35,209 bases of DNA. Origin: Roseomonas sp. Lineage in GTDB: Bacteria > Pseudomonadota > Alphaproteobacteria > Acetobacterales > Acetobacteraceae. Location: NCBI GenBank assembly GCA_020249865.1, contig JADCEV010000079.1, positions 1 to 35,209 on the forward strand, given 5' to 3'. Of the stretch, positions 1 through 8,837 are shown piece by piece. A model generated the notes under the pieces. That model did no database searches. It saw only the letters and a program-made list of their open reading frames with translations, and was not told where the DNA came from. How positions within the stretch are numbered: the stretch's first letter is position 1; every line of letters starts with the position of its first letter. Both the position numbers and the translations under genes were made by a program.

Positions 1-2600
1 CCGGGGATAGTGGCATGCGGGTGCTGGCCATTGCGGTCCATCGCCCAGGCTGCCGCCCAATCATGCCCGCCAATGATCACCGGGCTCACACTGTCATTGG
101 CGCGGTCCTGATCGCGCGCTACCCAAACTTGCCCACCGGCAAACCGCCCCGGCAATTCATTCAGCAGATAAAAGGCGCGGTTCAGCACATGGTCTTCCGG
201 CACCGGGATCAGCGGCGGTATCGCCAAATCCCGCGTCACGCGCCGAAGTGCGACGCGCGCACTTGGCGACATAGCCTCGCCCGAGCCCTGATCACGCGTA
301 TCCATCAGGATAATGCCGCCCTGGCGCATGAAATCATTCAGCGCTGCCGCCGCGGTTGCGCTGGGCGCAGGCGCATCGGGTAGGATCGGCCAATAGAGCA
401 GCGGATAGAAGGAAAGATCATCCTGCCCCGGCGTCACGCCATTGGGTTCGGCCAGCGCTGCCGCCGTGCGCCGATTGACGAAATCAGAAAGCCCCGCAAG
501 CCCGCTGCGCGAGGTTTCATCCACCGCCGCATCGCCGGTTTGGATATAAGCCAAACGGGTCGCGAGTGCGGCACCGCCATCAGCGCCCTGCGCGTTTACC
601 TGCCACGGCACCAGCGCCAGCAGCACAAGCGTGGGCAGCGCGAAACGCCTCGGCCGCCAAAGCCCGCGCAGGCCAAGGGCGGCAATCAACTCCACCAAAA
701 ACAGCGCAAAGGCAGCAGCCAAAAGCCATGGCCCCAAATCACGTTCCGCCGCTTCCCCGCCCAGCGTTTGCACGCGTGCCGAGGCAGGGGGTGCCGCCAT
801 CAATTGCGGTGCGGGCAAATGGGATGAAAGGTTCAAGGCGCGGCGATAGGCGGCCTCACCTGCTGCGCCGGCCGGGCCATACCAGCCGGGCGGGTGGCGC
901 GGCGATGCGCGGGTTTCTTCCAAAGCGCGCGCAGAAACCGGCGCGGCACCCGAAGGCGGCGCGCCAAGCCGGCCAAAACCATCAAGCGTTTCAAGTGGTG
1001 CCAAAGGCTGATCCGCCTCCCCAGCCGCAACGCCGGCCGAAAGTGCCACAAGCCGGCGCAGCATATCCACGAAAAGCCCAGAAAGCGGCAGGTTCGACCA
1101 TTCCGCCTGAGCGGTCACATGAAACAACACAATCCGCCCGGCGCCGCGTGCCTCCGCCGTGACCAAGGGCGTACCATCCGCGAGCCTTGCCCAGCTCCGT
1201 TCCGCCAAACGGGGCGATGGCTCGGCCAGCACTTGCCGTTCCACCGTGACCTCTGCGGGTGGGATCAGCCCGGCAAAGGGCGAATGATCGGGGAAGGGGG
1301 CGAGCGTCTGCGGCTTTTCCCAGGTCAGCATGCCGCCCAATTGGCGTTCCCCGGCGCGCAAGGGCACGGGCAGCAGCGTATCCGGCTTGGCCGCCAAACG
1401 CGGCCCGGCAAAGCGGATCAGCGTACCGCCCTGGCGCACCCAGGCATCGAGCGCTTCGCGTTCCTTCGGGTCCGCCAATTCGCGATCTGCCAGGATCAGC
1501 ACGGAAAGCCGGCGCGCGAGCAGCGCTTCGGGCGTGCCGCGCCTGAGTTCCGCAAAGGGATCAAGTGCCCGCAGCAGATAGAAAAGTGGGCCGATCAGCG
1601 GTGCATCCGCCCCGGTATCCTCAGCGGCGGCAAGACCCACCGGGCGGCGGCGGAAGCTTTCATCCAGCAGGAAAACGCCTGCCGCGCCGGCTTCCGGTTC
1701 CAATTCCAGCCGCACCACCTGGTTGCGGATTTCGCTGGGGAGTTGCAGCACGGCCTCGGCACTGCTTGCCCCCGGCGCCAGCGCCAAATCCACCCGCGCG
1801 AGGCTCGCCCCATCCCCGCCGCGCGCCAGGATCGCGACCTGTCCCGGCAGCGCCACCGGGGCCTGCAAAAGTTTTAGGCGTAGCCGATCCCCTTCCAGCA
1901 CGGGCGGCGCGATCACGCGCCGGGGTTCGGCCGGCGCCTGCATCAGCGTGAGCGGCCCGGCGGCGGCGAGCGTATTCAGCAAGGCTTGCGCATCCTGACC
2001 CGCGCCATGATCCAGCCCATCGGTCAGGAAGATGCTTTCAAACCCGGCGGGATTGGCGGCGCGTAGCGCATTCAGCGCAGCCAAAGCTGCGGCGCGATCG
2101 GGCGTCCAGGGCTTGGGGCGCACCACAGCCAAGCGTGCGGCGGCTTCCTCGGCGGGCAGGAAGCTCAGTGGGTCGGCCTCACCCTGCAACGGCGCGGTGG
2201 TGAGCAGCGCGACGGGCCGGGCTTCGCGCTTGGCGGCTTCAAGAATACGCTGGGCATGTGTCATGCGTCGCGCCCAATCCGGCGCGGCGGCCCAGCCATC
2301 ATCCAGCACCAGCAACAGCGGGCCGGATTGGCCGGTGCCGGCTGTTGGCTGCCAGATGGGCCGCGCCAAGCCCAGAATGATCAGCCCCGCCACGATCAGG
2401 CGCAGCATTAACAGCCACCAGGGTGTGCGCGCTGGCGTGGCCTCGGCCGGCTGCAATTCGCGCAAAATGCGCGTGGGTGGAAAGATTTGGCGCTTGGGTG
2501 CGGGTGGCGTGACGCGTAGCAACCACCACAGCACCGGCAGCGCCGGCAATGCCAACAAAAGCCAAGGGGCGGCGAAGCCGATGGGGCCAAGCGTCAGCAT
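1..2600 (-). CDS. BatA/DUF4159 domain membrane protein, C-terminus cut by window edge
   Basis: The reading frame is open from ATG at 2600 to position 1 (866 codons visible, no stop), so the C-terminus lies outside the window. The N-terminus has two membrane helices (about residues 10-28 and 60-80) around the BatA-type motif LARPIW. A von Willebrand-like section follows (LLLVLDDGW near 95). The middle resembles a GATase1-like fold, with a further helix near residue 640. The visible end is a DUF4159 domain, recognised by MRQGGIILMDTRDQG and SPVIIGGHDWAAAW. Family members are roughly 900-940 residues, so about 60 are missing. The start overlaps the DUF58 stop by one base (TGATG), which implies translational coupling. 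Known: the family sits with MoxR and DUF58 in alphaproteobacteria and is thought to act in envelope-linked assembly or quality control. The exact function is unknown. Confidence 0.9.
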   Translation of the reverse strand, partial: MLTLGPIGFAAPWLLLALPALPVLWWLLRVTPPAPKRQIFPPTRILRELQPAEATPARTPWWLLMLRLIVAGLIILGLARPIWQPTAGTGQSGPLLLVLDDGWAAAPDWARRMTHAQRILEAAKREARPVALLTTAPLQGEADPLSFLPAEEAAARLAVVRPKPWTPDRAAALAALNALRAANPAGFESIFLTDGLDHGAGQDAQALLNTLAAAGPLTLMQAPAEPRRVIAPPVLEGDRLRLKLLQAPVALPGQVAILARGGDGASLARVDLALAPGASSAEAVLQLPSEIRNQVVRLELEPEAGAAGVFLLDESFRRRPVGLAAAEDTGADAPLIGPLFYLLRALDPFAELRRGTPEALLARRLSVLILADRELADPKEREALDAWVRQGGTLIRFAGPRLAAKPDTLLPVPLRAGERQLGGMLTWEKPQTLAPFPDHSPFAGLIPPAEVTVERQVLAEPSPRLAERSWARLADGTPLVTAEARGAGRIVLFHVTAQAEWSNLPLSGLFVDMLRRLVALSAGVAAGEADQPLAPLETLDGFGRLGAPPSGAAPVSARALEETRASPRHPPGWYGPAGAAGEAAYRRALNLSSHLPAPQLMAAPPASARVQTLGGEAAERDLGPWLLAAAFALFLVELIAALGLRGLWRPRRFALPTLVLLALVPWQVNAQGADGGAALATRLAYIQTGDAAVDETSRSGLAGLSDFVNRRTAAALAEPNGVTPGQDDLSFYPLLYWPILPDAPAPSATAAAALNDFMRQGGIILMDTRDQGSGEAMSPSARVALRRVTRDLAIPPLIPVPEDHVLNRAFYLLNELPGRFAGGQVWVARDQDRANDSVSPVIIGGHDWAAAWAMDRNGQHPHATIP

Positions 2601-3460
2601 CAGCTGGCCTCCAGCCGCTGAAATAGCGCGAGCAAGGCAAGCTCTGGCGGCTGATCCGTGCGATGAGTGGCGAAGCTGAAGCCGAGCGACAGCGCCATGG
2701 CCGCGAGACCCTCCCGATGCCGGGCGAGTGCGGCCTGATAGGCGCCGCGCAAAGCCTCGGTCCGCGGGATGGGGGCGGGGGCGCCGCCGGAGGGGTCTTC
2801 AAAGCGGATATGCCCGGCGAAGGGCAGGGTTTCCTCAGCGGGATCAAGAATTTGCAGCAGATGCCCACGCAGGCCCTGCGATGCCAAACCCGCCAGTGCG
2901 GCGCGGGTTTCTTCAAGCGGCGCCAGGAAATCACTGAACAGCACCAGGCGCGCATGGCGCGGCAGGCGGGGATCGGCGGGAATTGGCGGCTGTTCCGGCA
3001 GAAAGCCCGCCAAGGGCGCCAGCGCGGCACGGCCGATAAAGGCGCGCGGGGCGCCGAAGCCGCGCACCCTTTCCCCTCCCCGTAGCAGTAGCGCTGCCAG
3101 TGCAAGGAAAAGCATCTCGGCGCGTTCCTGCTTAAGCGGCAGCGTATCGCGGCTGCGCCAGCCCATGCCGGGGCCTCGGGCGGCCCATAAGGCGACTGTT
3201 TGCGCCGCTTCCCATTCGGTTTCACGGATAAACACGCGATCAGACCGCGCGGATTGCCGCCAATCCACCCGCGCTGCCGCATCGCCCGGCAGATAGGGGC
3301 GGAATTGCCAAAACGCGTCACCCTGGCCGGACCGGCGCCTGCCATGCACGCCTTGCATCACGGTGGCCGCAATGCGTTCGGCCTTCACCACCAAGGGCGG
3401 CAGGCGGGCGCCGAGAGCCTCGGCCCGCGCGGTTACACGGTTATGCGCGGCCTCAGCCAA
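2600..3460 (-). CDS. DUF58 domain-containing protein (vWA-like, MoxR partner)
   Basis: This 286-residue soluble protein carries the DUF58 signature (HGRRRSGQGD, FWQFRPYLPGD and VDWRQSARSD, residues 40-75), followed by a vWA-like half (LVLFSDFL near 190). DUF58 proteins partner MoxR AAA+ ATPases and are proposed to act in metal-cofactor insertion or complex assembly. The start is TTG at 3460, inside the last codons of moxR (8-base overlap). The next in-frame ATG would remove conserved N-terminal residues (ARLPPLVVKAER), so TTG is preferred. It is the middle gene of moxR-DUF58-DUF4159. The cellular substrate is unknown. Confidence 0.88.
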   Translation of the reverse strand: MAEAAHNRVTARAEALGARLPPLVVKAERIAATVMQGVHGRRRSGQGDAFWQFRPYLPGDAAARVDWRQSARSDRVFIRETEWEAAQTVALWAARGPGMGWRSRDTLPLKQERAEMLFLALAALLLRGGERVRGFGAPRAFIGRAALAPLAGFLPEQPPIPADPRLPRHARLVLFSDFLAPLEETRAALAGLASQGLRGHLLQILDPAEETLPFAGHIRFEDPSGGAPAPIPRTEALRGAYQAALARHREGLAAMALSLGFSFATHRTDQPPELALLALFQRLEAS

Positions 3461-4457
3461 GATCGGCCTTCAGCGCGGCGATCACATCGGCAAGCTTCGC
3501 ACCTTCCGCCCGCGCGGCGAAATTGAGCGCCATGCGGTGGCGTAGCACGGGTTCGGCCAAAGCCAGCACATCATCCAGCGATGGTGAAAGCCGCCCATCC
3601 AGAACAGCGCGGGCGCGGCTGGCCAGCATGAGCGCCTGGGCAGCGCGCGGGCCGGGACCCCAGGCCAGGCTTTCGCGCACAATCGGCAGGCTCGCGGTCT
3701 CAGGCCGGGCGCCGCGTACCAGGCGCAGGATCGCTTCCAGCACCTTTTCACCCACCGGCATGCGGCGGATCAGCGCTTGCGCGGCCATCAAATCATCGGC
3801 GGTCAGCGCCTGGGGCGGGGGTGCCTCTGGAGCACCAGTGGTCGCCAGCAGCATGGCGCGTTCCGCGGCCTCATCAGGGTAGCTGATGGCGATTTCCAGC
3901 AGAAACCGGTCGAGCTGCGCTTCCGGCAGGGGGTAGGTGCCTTCCTGTTCGATCGGGTTTTGCGTTGCCAGCACATGGAAGGGCCGCGGCAAAGGGTGGA
4001 TTTCCCCAGCAATCGCCACGCGCTGTTCCTGCATGGCCTGCAAAAGTGCCGATTGCGTGCGGGGGGAGGCGCGGTTGATCTCGTCCGCCATCAGCAATTG
4101 GCAGAAGATCGGCCCCTTCAGGAAGCGAAAGCCCCGCCGGCCATCGGCCTGGTCTTCCAGCACCTCACTGCCCAGGATATCGGCCGGCATCAGATCGGGC
4201 GTGAATTGCACACGCCTGGCATCCAGCCCCATCACCTGACCGAGCGTTTCCACCAGCCGGGTCTTGCCGAGGCCCGGCACCCCCACCAGCAGCACATGCC
4301 CGCCAGAGAGCAGCCCGATCAGGCTTTGTTCGACCACATCGGCCTGGCCATAGATGGCCGCGCCGATGGCGGCCCTGACTCCGGCCAGCTTCTGGCCCAG
4401 TTTTTCAACTTCCTGCACCAGGAATGTCGCTTCCTGAGCTTCAGCACCTTCACGCAT
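3453..4457 (-). CDS. MoxR family AAA+ ATPase
   Basis: This is a 334-residue ATPase of normal MoxR length. Walker A is GVPGLGKT (59-66), Walker B is LLMADE (121-126), sensor 1 is ATQNP (164-168), and DRFLLEI (183-189) carries the arginine-finger region. The C-terminal lid ends in a LADVIAALKADLG-type helix. MoxR ATPases act as chaperones with DUF58/vWA partners to mature enzymes or membrane complexes. It is the first gene of the three-gene minus-strand set and diverges from the DUF1285 gene across 105 bp, so the promoter must lie in 4458-4562. The ATG at 4457 is the first good start. The client protein cannot be told from sequence. Confidence 0.93.
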   Translation of the reverse strand: MREGAEAQEATFLVQEVEKLGQKLAGVRAAIGAAIYGQADVVEQSLIGLLSGGHVLLVGVPGLGKTRLVETLGQVMGLDARRVQFTPDLMPADILGSEVLEDQADGRRGFRFLKGPIFCQLLMADEINRASPRTQSALLQAMQEQRVAIAGEIHPLPRPFHVLATQNPIEQEGTYPLPEAQLDRFLLEIAISYPDEAAERAMLLATTGAPEAPPPQALTADDLMAAQALIRRMPVGEKVLEAILRLVRGARPETASLPIVRESLAWGPGPRAAQALMLASRARAVLDGRLSPSLDDVLALAEPVLRHRMALNFAARAEGAKLADVIAALKADLG

Positions 4458-4562
4458 GCGGGATAGGCTCCCTATATTGCTGGCATCGGGTTTCGGGACT
4501 CGTCCCCGCCTTTGGTGAGGTTGGGTGGCTTGGGGTCATACGGCAAGGGTCGAGCATAGATT

Positions 4563-5156
4563 ATGGCGTTTCAGGATGCGGCGAAAGGACGAAATCACGC
4601 GCATGCCGATGTGATGGAAGGGCGCGCGCCCCGCCAGCCGCATGATGTGGGTGACCTTGCCATCCGTATCGCCCGCGACGGCACCTGGTATTATCGCGGC
4701 AGTCCGATTGCCCGGAAGGAAATGGTCTGCCTGTTCGGTTCGGTGCTGAAACGTGGCGCCGACGGTTCCTATATCCTGGAAACACCGGTGGAGCGCGGGC
4801 GGATTGAAGTTGAAGACGCGCCCTTCATCGCCGTTGAACTGTTCTGGCGCGATTGCGATTGCGGTGATGGCGCGCCGCGCCAATGCCTGAGCTTCCGCAC
4901 CAATCTGGATGAAATGGTGACCGCCGATGCGGAACACCCGATCCGCGTGCATCTTGACCCCGTGAGCCGCGAACCGCGCCCCTATATCACCGTGCGTCCC
5001 GGGCTGGAGGCGCGGATCAATCGCGCGGTATTCTACGAATTGGTGGCGCTCGCCCAGCCTGAGGTTTTGAACGGCCGCCAGGTGCTTGGCGTTTGGAGTG
5101 AGGGGATCTTCTTCCCCATAGACGAAGCGCCCATCCTGGATCTGCCGGAAGCGTGA
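4563..5156 (+). CDS. DUF1285 domain-containing protein
   Basis: This 197-residue soluble protein matches the DUF1285 family: DLAIRIARDGTWYYRGSPI near residues 31-49, then EVEDAPFIAVEL near 80 and LEARINRAVFYELV near 149. Members are typically 180-200 residues and have no proven biochemical role. It opens a compact plus-strand cluster, and its TGA overlaps the GTG of the Nudix gene by four bases (GTGA at 5153-5156). In alphaproteobacteria this family regularly precedes a Nudix hydrolase and a CCA-adding enzyme, which suggests a housekeeping role linked to RNA or nucleotide metabolism; that link is inference. The start is ATG 4563. Confidence 0.85.
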   Translation: MAFQDAAKGRNHAHADVMEGRAPRQPHDVGDLAIRIARDGTWYYRGSPIARKEMVCLFGSVLKRGADGSYILETPVERGRIEVEDAPFIAVELFWRDCDCGDGAPRQCLSFRTNLDEMVTADAEHPIRVHLDPVSREPRPYITVRPGLEARINRAVFYELVALAQPEVLNGRQVLGVWSEGIFFPIDEAPILDLPEA

Positions 5157-5773
5157 GCGGGGCGCTGGCTTTTCCGCTGACAGTTGAAGCGCTGCAGGCG
5201 CGCATTGCTGATCCCTTACGGTTACGCGCGGATCGGCCCGCACCTCGGGAAGATGTGGAACGCGCCGCGCGCGCGGGTGGGCGCATGACGCCGGCGGCAG
5301 TGCTGGTGCCGCTGGTGCTGCACCCGGAACCGACCGTGCTGCTGACCTTACGTTCCGCTGATCTGAAGGCGCATGCGGGGCAGGTTTCCTTTCCCGGTGG
5401 CCGGCTTGAAGCAGGCGAAGACCCGGTGACGGCGGCCTTGCGAGAGGCTGAGGAAGAAATCGGCCTGCATACCAGCCTGCCCGAGATTGTCGGCGAATTG
5501 CCGCCCTTGCTGACCGGGACGGGATTTATCATCACGCCGGTGGTGGCGCTGCTGCGCCCGCCTTTTGCGTTGAAGCCTGATCCGGGGGAGGTGGCGGAGA
5601 CGTTTGAATATCCTCTGGCCCATGTGACAGATCCCGCCAAGCCGGAACGCCGGTCACGTGAATTTCGTGGTGAGACGCGGGAATTCTGGGTCTGGCCGCA
5701 TGAACGCCACTATATCTGGGGCGCGACCGCTTCCGTGCTGGTGACGCTTGCTTCCGTGCTGCGCGAAGATTGA
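5153..5773 (+). CDS. Nudix hydrolase, CoA pyrophosphatase type
   Basis: This 206-residue protein has a complete Nudix box, GGRLEAGEDP...REAEEEIGL, at residues 82-105, with the catalytic glutamates present. The upstream HAGQVSFPGG (74-83) is typical of the CoA-pyrophosphatase (NudL-like) subgroup, which cleaves CoA to phosphopantetheine and 3',5'-ADP. It begins with GTG at 5153, overlapping the DUF1285 stop by four bases, so the two are probably translationally coupled. Substrate assignment rests on family membership; other nucleotide diphosphates are possible. Confidence 0.88.
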   Translation: MSGALAFPLTVEALQARIADPLRLRADRPAPREDVERAARAGGRMTPAAVLVPLVLHPEPTVLLTLRSADLKAHAGQVSFPGGRLEAGEDPVTAALREAEEEIGLHTSLPEIVGELPPLLTGTGFIITPVVALLRPPFALKPDPGEVAETFEYPLAHVTDPAKPERRSREFRGETREFWVWPHERHYIWGATASVLVTLASVLRED

Positions 5774-5803
5774 ATGCTCGGTACCGGGGGATAGAATAAG
5801 CCC

Positions 5804-6052
5804 GTGCCCTATCTAATCGAAGCCCTGCTGTTCCTTTTGCCCTTCGCGGCGTTTTTCATTTGGCGCCGGCTTAATCCGGGACGCGAGCCAGGTACTGTGC
5901 TGCTGGTGCTGGCCGGTTGCGGTGCGGCTTTGATGCTGGCCGGCGCCCTTTGGTATGGGCTGTCACGCGCCAGCGCGCCGGGATCGAAATATGTCCCCGC
6001 GCGGATTGACGGCACCGAAATCACGCCAGGCCATATGGAGCCGCGGCGATGA
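5804..6052 (+). CDS. DUF6111 family small membrane protein
   Basis: This 82-residue protein has two predicted membrane helices (about 3-20, ALLFLLPFAAFFIW; and 31-52, TVLLVLAGCGAALMLAGAL), separated by a short basic loop. A conserved polar tail follows, with SKYVPARIDGTEITPG near 62-77. Size, helix pattern and the YVPA...G tail fit DUF6111, which commonly sits between a Nudix gene and a CCA-adding enzyme in alphaproteobacteria. The start is GTG 5804. The stop overlaps the next ATG by four bases (ATGA at 6049-6052). The function is unknown. Confidence 0.75.
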   Translation: MPYLIEALLFLLPFAAFFIWRRLNPGREPGTVLLVLAGCGAALMLAGALWYGLSRASAPGSKYVPARIDGTEITPGHMEPRR

Positions 6053-7263
6053 GCGAAACCGAACAGCGCCTGGTGGAACTGCCTGCTTTTCTGACCGCGC
6101 CTGCCACGGCCAAGGTGCTGGCCGCACTGCCCGGCAGCCGCGCGGTAGGCGGCGCGGTGCGTGATGCGCTGGCGGGCCTGCCGGTCGCGGATGTGGATGT
6201 CGCAGCACCGCTGCCGCCTGACGACATCATCGCGCGCTTGAGCGCTGCTGGCTGCAAAGTGTTTGAGACCGGGTTGGCGCATGGCACCGTGACCGCGGTG
6301 TGGGATCATCAGCCGATTGAAGTGACGGCGCTGAGGCGCGATGTGCTGACCGATGGCCGCCATGCCGAAGTGGCCTGGACGACGGATTGGCAGGAAGATG
6401 CGGCGCGGCGCGATTTCACCATCAATGCCATGTCGCTTGGCGCCGACGGCGTGCTGCATGATTATTTCGGTGGGCGCGAGGATTTGGCGCGCGGCGTGGT
6501 GCGCTTTGTTGGTGATCCAGAGACGCGTTTGGCTGAGGATTATCTCAGGCTACTGCGGTTTTTTCGCTTTCAGGCACGCTACGGCAAGGGCGCGCCGGAT
6601 GCGGCGGCGCTGCGCGCTATGCGCGCCGCGATACCGGGCCTTGAACGGCTTTCGGTTGAACGCATCTGGATGGAAATCAAGCGCATCCTGATGGTGGCGG
6701 AACCTGTGCCAGCGCTGCGGCTGATGGCAGAGCTTGGCGTGCTGCCCGCGATCCTGCCGGAAATCGCCGAACCCGATATTGAGTGTGTCGCGCGGTTGGT
6801 GGCACTTGGCGCGCCGGCGGAACCCTTGCTGCGCCTGGCGGCTTTGGGCGGTGCAGCGCCTGGGCTTGCGGCGCGCTTGAAGTTTTCGATAGCCGAGACA
6901 CGCGCGCTGCGTTTCTTGCAGGAAACTGATGCCCCCGATGCGGCGGTTGATGCGGCAGAATTTCGCCGCTGGCGCGCGCGCCATGCGGCGGTGGCGTTGG
7001 AAATACAGGAAGCCGCGTTGTGGTTGGCGGATGCGCGGGATGGTGCCGCGCCGCTGCGCACTGGGCTGCGCGCCACATTGCACGCCGAAGCCGCGCCGGT
7101 TTTTCCCTTGCAGGGGCGGGACCTTTTGGCAGCAGGTGCTACCCCCGGCCCGGCACTCGGTGCGCTACTGGCAAAGGTTGAGGCGTTTTGGATCGCAGGC
7201 GGCTGCGCTGCCGATCACTCCGCCTGCCTGGCCGAGGCAAAGCGGCTGATGGCGCGCCCCTGA
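6049..7263 (+). CDS. CCA tRNA nucleotidyltransferase / poly(A) polymerase family
   Basis: This 404-residue class II nucleotidyltransferase adds or repairs the 3'-CCA end of tRNAs. The N-terminal catalytic head shows GGAVRD near 33 and the metal-binding DVDVA near 45. ARRDFTINAM (near 119) and GGREDL follow, then the nucleotide-template region EDYLRLLRFFRF near 165. The alanine-rich C-terminal half is the tRNA-binding body and has diverged, as is usual. It is the last gene of the 4563-7263 set and ends six bases before the convergent oxidoreductase stop. Poly(A) polymerases share the motifs, but neighbours and length fit the alphaproteobacterial CCA-adding enzyme. Confidence 0.9.
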   Translation: MSETEQRLVELPAFLTAPATAKVLAALPGSRAVGGAVRDALAGLPVADVDVAAPLPPDDIIARLSAAGCKVFETGLAHGTVTAVWDHQPIEVTALRRDVLTDGRHAEVAWTTDWQEDAARRDFTINAMSLGADGVLHDYFGGREDLARGVVRFVGDPETRLAEDYLRLLRFFRFQARYGKGAPDAAALRAMRAAIPGLERLSVERIWMEIKRILMVAEPVPALRLMAELGVLPAILPEIAEPDIECVARLVALGAPAEPLLRLAALGGAAPGLAARLKFSIAETRALRFLQETDAPDAAVDAAEFRRWRARHAAVALEIQEAALWLADARDGAAPLRTGLRATLHAEAAPVFPLQGRDLLAAGATPGPALGALLAKVEAFWIAGGCAADHSACLAEAKRLMARP

Positions 7264-7269
7264 CGCGCG

Positions 7270-8679
7270 CTACCCCGGCAGCATCTTGCCGGGGTTCATC
7301 AGGCTATCGGGGTCAATCGCGCCCTTGATGGCGCGCATGACATCCAGCGCCACCGGGTCCTTCAGTGATGCCATGGCGTGGCGCTTGGATTGGCCAATGC
7401 CGTGTTCGGCGCTGAAGCTGCCGCCCATCTCGACCGCGATGGCATTGACCAGAGATTCCAGCCCCGCCGCACGAGAAGCCCAATCCTTGTAGTCCATGCC
7501 CTTGGGCGCGCCCATGCCAAGATGGATATTCCCATCCCCGGCATGGCCGATCATGAACAACTCGCCTTCCGGCCAGCGCGCCACCAATTCCTGTTCAACC
7601 CGCGCGAGGAAGCGCGGCACGGAGGAGACCGGCACGGCGGTATCAGTGCCGACATAAGGCCCGTTGCGGCGCTGGCAATCCGGATAATCTTCCCGAATGC
7701 GCCAAAAGCCGGCGCGCTGATCCTCATTCGCAGCCAGCACGGCATCGGTGCAATCACCGGCTTCCGCCGCTTCCGCCAGCGTGTCTTCCAGCATTTCCTT
7801 GAGCGGCACGGCAGGATGTGCGGCGGCGATTTCCACCATGACATACCAGGGGCTTTCAAGCGCCATCGGCATGCGTGTGCGCAGCCCAAAGCGTTCCACC
7901 ACCTGCATGCATTCCTTGCGGATCAGTTCAAAGGCAATCACATCGGCGCCCGATTCCAACATGCGTGACAACAAGGACAGCGCCGCATCGGGCGATGGCA
8001 CGGCAACAAAGGCGGTCTCCACGCGCTTCAAGGCCGGCACCAGCCGCAAAGCGGCCGCCGTGATGATGCCAAGCGTGCCTTCCCCACCCAGGAACAAATG
8101 GCGCAGCGCATAGCCGCTATTGTCCTTGCGCACGCGCCTGAGATCATTCAGCACGCGCCCATCGGGCAGCACCACTTCAAGCCCGAGCACCAAATCGCGC
8201 GCATTGCCCCAGCGAATGGTGCGAATGCCGCCCGCATTGGTGGAAAGCGCGCCCCCAACCATGGCCGAGCCCTGCGCGCCCCAGGAAAGCGGGAAAAGCC
8301 GCCCTGCTGCTGCTGCGGCTTCCTGCACATTCTGGATGATGCAGCCCGCTTCCGCGACGAGCGAAAAATCCTTCGCATCCACATCGCGGATGCGGTTCAG
8401 CCGTTCCAGGCTCATGACCACCGCAGGCGGGCCGTTATCCTGCACCACCGCCCCGCCACAAAGCCCGGTGCGCCCGCCGGCTGGCACAATGGCCAGCCCG
8501 GCGGCGGCGCAGGCGCGGACAGAGGCCGAAACCTCCTCCACCGAGCCCGGGCGCAGCACGGCGCGCGGTGTCCCGCGATAGGTTCCGCGCCAATCCACCG
8601 CATAGGGGGCGATATCGGCATCCTCAATGAGGCAATTCTTCGGCCCCACGATAGGGGCGAGCAATTCGGCTGCGTTCAT
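7270..8679 (-). CDS. FAD-binding oxidoreductase (D-2-hydroxyacid dehydrogenase, GlcD/D2HGDH-like)
   Basis: This 469-residue flavoprotein has an N-terminal FAD_binding_4 (PCMH) domain with the pyrophosphate loop AGGRTGLCGGA (67-77) and GGALSTNAGG (142-151). The C-terminal FAD-oxidase domain has the metal-site motif HAGDGNIH and the signature SAEHGIGQSKR. This subgroup oxidises D-2-hydroxyacids such as D-lactate or D-2-hydroxyglutarate, passing electrons to an acceptor other than oxygen. No GlcE/GlcF subunits are adjacent, so it probably acts alone. The start is ATG 8679. It diverges from the HisD-family gene across a 158-bp spacer rich in repeats, so the two may be co-regulated. The exact substrate is not determinable. 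Confidence 0.88.
   Translation of the reverse strand: MNAAELLAPIVGPKNCLIEDADIAPYAVDWRGTYRGTPRAVLRPGSVEEVSASVRACAAAGLAIVPAGGRTGLCGGAVVQDNGPPAVVMSLERLNRIRDVDAKDFSLVAEAGCIIQNVQEAAAAAGRLFPLSWGAQGSAMVGGALSTNAGGIRTIRWGNARDLVLGLEVVLPDGRVLNDLRRVRKDNSGYALRHLFLGGEGTLGIITAAALRLVPALKRVETAFVAVPSPDAALSLLSRMLESGADVIAFELIRKECMQVVERFGLRTRMPMALESPWYVMVEIAAAHPAVPLKEMLEDTLAEAAEAGDCTDAVLAANEDQRAGFWRIREDYPDCQRRNGPYVGTDTAVPVSSVPRFLARVEQELVARWPEGELFMIGHAGDGNIHLGMGAPKGMDYKDWASRAAGLESLVNAIAVEMGGSFSAEHGIGQSKRHAMASLKDPVALDVMRAIKGAIDPDSLMNPGKMLPG
7272..7295. other. Inverted repeat at convergent gene ends
   Basis: A perfect 9-bp inverted repeat, ACCCCGGCA and TGCCGGGGT with a 6-base loop, overlaps the last codons of the oxidoreductase just beyond the CCA-enzyme stop. 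It could help end transcription from either side, but neither side has a T-run. It also coincides with conserved coding (NPGKMLPG), so it may be incidental. Confidence 0.3.
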
Positions 8680-8731
8680 GGGGGAATACTTCCCCCGATG
8701 GACGCCGGGGTCAAACGGACTTTTGTTGGTC

Positions 8732-8783
8732 GCATTTTCCGAGTCGCTAAGCGGTTCCGCTTGGCTTGAAAATGCTCCGCTTG
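8732..8783. promoter_or_regulatory. Nested inverted repeats and direct repeats in a divergent promoter spacer
   Basis: The 158-bp spacer between the oxidoreductase (minus) and the HisD-family gene (plus) holds an outer inverted repeat GCATTTTC (8732-8739) / GAAAATGC (8768-8775). Inside it lies AAGCGG (8749-8754) / CCGCTT (8757-8762). The heptamer CCGCTTG recurs at 8757 and 8777, exactly 20 bp apart (two helical turns). This looks like an operator for a dimeric regulator acting on both genes. No regulator gene is adjacent, so that role is inferred. Confidence 0.4.
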
Positions 8784-8790
8784 ACTGCCC

Positions 8791-8815
8791 GCCCTGGGCG
8801 CTTCAAGCACAGGGC
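8791..8815 (+). promoter_or_regulatory. Hairpin in the leader of the HisD-family gene
   Basis: GCCCTG (8791-8796) and CAGGGC (8810-8815) can pair. An overlapping alternative uses CTGCCC (8785-8790) with GGGCAG (8812-8817). The structure ends about 20 bases before the ATG at 8838, next to a GGGGTAGGA ribosome-binding stretch, so it could affect translation. In GC-rich DNA short hairpins are common, so this is tentative. Confidence 0.3.
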
Positions 8816-8837
8816 AGAAGCCGGAAAGGGGTAGGAC

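Noticed and set aside
894-1877. 327-codon open frame on the plus strand
   Set aside because: It is exactly antisense to the DUF4159 gene, codes for arginine- and proline-rich low-complexity protein, and the minus-strand frame encodes recognisable domains.
4557-4562. TAGATT as a -10 element for the DUF1285 gene
   Set aside because: It abuts the ATG directly, which would place the transcription start inside the coding sequence, and there is no -35 at 17 bp.
5654-5661. TCACGTGA palindrome in the Nudix gene as a second parS
   Set aside because: Only the 8-base core matches; the flanks differ from the parS consensus.
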